Origin: Diadophis punctatus similis
Lineage: Eukaryota > Chordata > Lepidosauria > Squamata > Dipsadidae
Length of the DNA: 64,000 nt
Assembly: GCA_023053685.1 (NCBI GenBank)
Contig: JALIGW010000063.1
Coordinates: 1,146,614 to 1,210,613, forward strand
Reading direction: 5' to 3'
Every line of letters starts with the position of its first letter. The stretch's first letter is position 1. This document shows positions 62,715-64,000 of this stretch, in pieces. The notes under the pieces are model-generated. The model made no database searches. It saw nothing but the letters and a program-made list of their open reading frames with translations, and was not told the DNA's origin. A program made the position numbers and the translations under genes.

Positions 62715-64000
62715 GCAAAATAAACAAAACTAGCCATGGTTATCCCTGTCTTCAAAAAGGGAGACCCCAACCTAGTTGAAAATTATAGACCAATCTCCTT
62801 ATGTTGCTCCACCTGTAGAGTCATGGAATCAATCATAAATCAATCCATTACCTTCCACTTAGAGACAAACAACCTACTCTCTCACAAACAATTTGGTTTC
62901 AGAAAAAAGTTATCCTGCAATCTACAACTTCTACTTTGTAAAAACATATGGACTACAAAACTCGACCAGGATAAAGCAATAGATGCAATCTGCATAGACT
63001 TTTGTAAAGCCTTTGACTCCGTAGTACAAGACAAACTACTCCTAAAACTAAAATCTTATGGCATCTCTGGCCCCCTACACAAATGGATAACTGCATTCCT
63101 GTCAAACAGGCAATAAGTGGTCAAAATAGGATCAGCTCTATCAAACCCTGTACCTGTTAACAGCGGTGTTCCCCAAGGAAGCGTTTTAGGACCTAATGTC
63201 TTCATTCTTTACATATATGACATTTGTGATAATATACAAAGCAACTGCATCTTCTTCGCAGATGATGTAAAACTATTCAACATCACCGACAATACTACAA
63301 CCCTTCAAAAAGACCTTGACTATGTATCTGAATGATCAAACAAGTGGCAACTACCAATCTCAATCAACAAATGCTCAGTTTGACACATTGGCAAAAATAA
63401 TCAAAACACAAAATACAAACTTGATGATCATGACCCTGATGATGGATCCTCACTTAGTAAAGGACCTTGGAGTACTCATCTCTAACAATCTAAGTGCCAG
63501 AGCCCATTGCAACAACATAGCTAAGAAGGCATTAAGAGTGGTTAACCTTATCTTGCACAGCTTCTTCTCAGGTAACATTGTACTCTTAACCAGAGCATAC
63601 AAAACATTTGCTAGACTGATTCTTGAACACAGCTCATCTGTCTGGAACCCACACTACATATCAGACATTAACATAATTGAGAATGTCCAGAGATACTTCA
63701 CAAGAAGAGTATTACATTCCTCTATTTGCAACAGAATACCTTATGAAACCAGACTTGAAATTTTGGGACTTGACCTAACTGACAAAATTATCTTCCACAA
63801 CATCCTACCTGTTAATGACTATTTCAGCTTCAACTGCAATAATACACGAGCTTACAACAGATACAAACTTAATGTAAACCACTCCAAACTTGATTGCAAA
63901 AAATTCGACTTCAACAACAGAGTGGTCAATGCCTGGAACACTTTGCTTGACTCAGTAGTTTCTTCCCCAAACCCCAAAAACTTCAACCTCAGATTATCTT
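62715..64000 (+). mobile_element. 5'-truncated LINE in copy D intron 1, runs off the window
   Basis: RT motifs [43 protein letters not shown] and FFADDVKLF are present. It has TAA and TGA interruptions and the same 5' boundary as the copy C element. Confidence 0.8.

Overview
The window looks like squamate reptile DNA, most likely from a snake. The evidence is tandem vomeronasal type-2 receptor (V2R) genes, CR1 and L2 LINE copies, a Sauria-type SINE with an ACCTTT tail, many hAT and mariner non-autonomous elements, and very long microsatellites. The species assignment is inference. No bacterial gene, CRISPR array or rRNA is visible.

All host coding sequence I can support, apart from one weak candidate exon, belongs to one V2R array on the + strand. 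It holds four tandem copies, each built from the same six coding exons: signal peptide and start of the ectodomain; ectodomain; ligand-binding lobe; ectodomain; cysteine-rich domain; seven-helix domain. Copy A enters from the left and shows only exons 5 and 6 (2781-2907, 7416-8326). Copy B has all six exons (17122-38673), but exon 1 carries a 2-bp deletion that shifts the frame to an early stop, so it is probably a young pseudogene. Copy C (47139-57077) is complete and open and predicts 851 residues. Copy D shows only exon 1 (62039-62256) before the window ends. Exon lengths and phases are identical between copies (218, 289, 798, 213, 127 and 911 nt), except for the two deletions in B exon 1.

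Layout: 1-8326, end of copy A; 8327-17121, A-B intergenic; 17122-38673, copy B with a very TE-rich 8.9-kb intron 3; 38674-47138, B-C intergenic; 47139-57077, compact copy C; 57078-62038, C-D intergenic; 62039-64000, start of copy D. Introns and spacers are homologous between copies, so each transposon can be compared with an empty or filled site in another copy. Four insertions in intron 4 are shared by A and B and absent from C. A LINE in intron 1 is shared by C and D and absent from B. This suggests ((A,B),(C,D)). One L2 insertion downstream of B and C but not A conflicts with that tree and may reflect turnover of a tandem repeat.

The receptors would act singly: each is a class C GPCR of the vomeronasal sensory neuron membrane that binds peptide or protein cues through its extracellular lobe. 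The most unusual non-receptor item is a 3.3-kb hAT-type insertion between A and B (10666-13985, exact 8-bp target duplication). Its interior is CpG-rich and promoter-like and contains a possible signal-peptide exon ending in a splice donor, as if a host gene 5' end had been captured. I do not recognise that gene.
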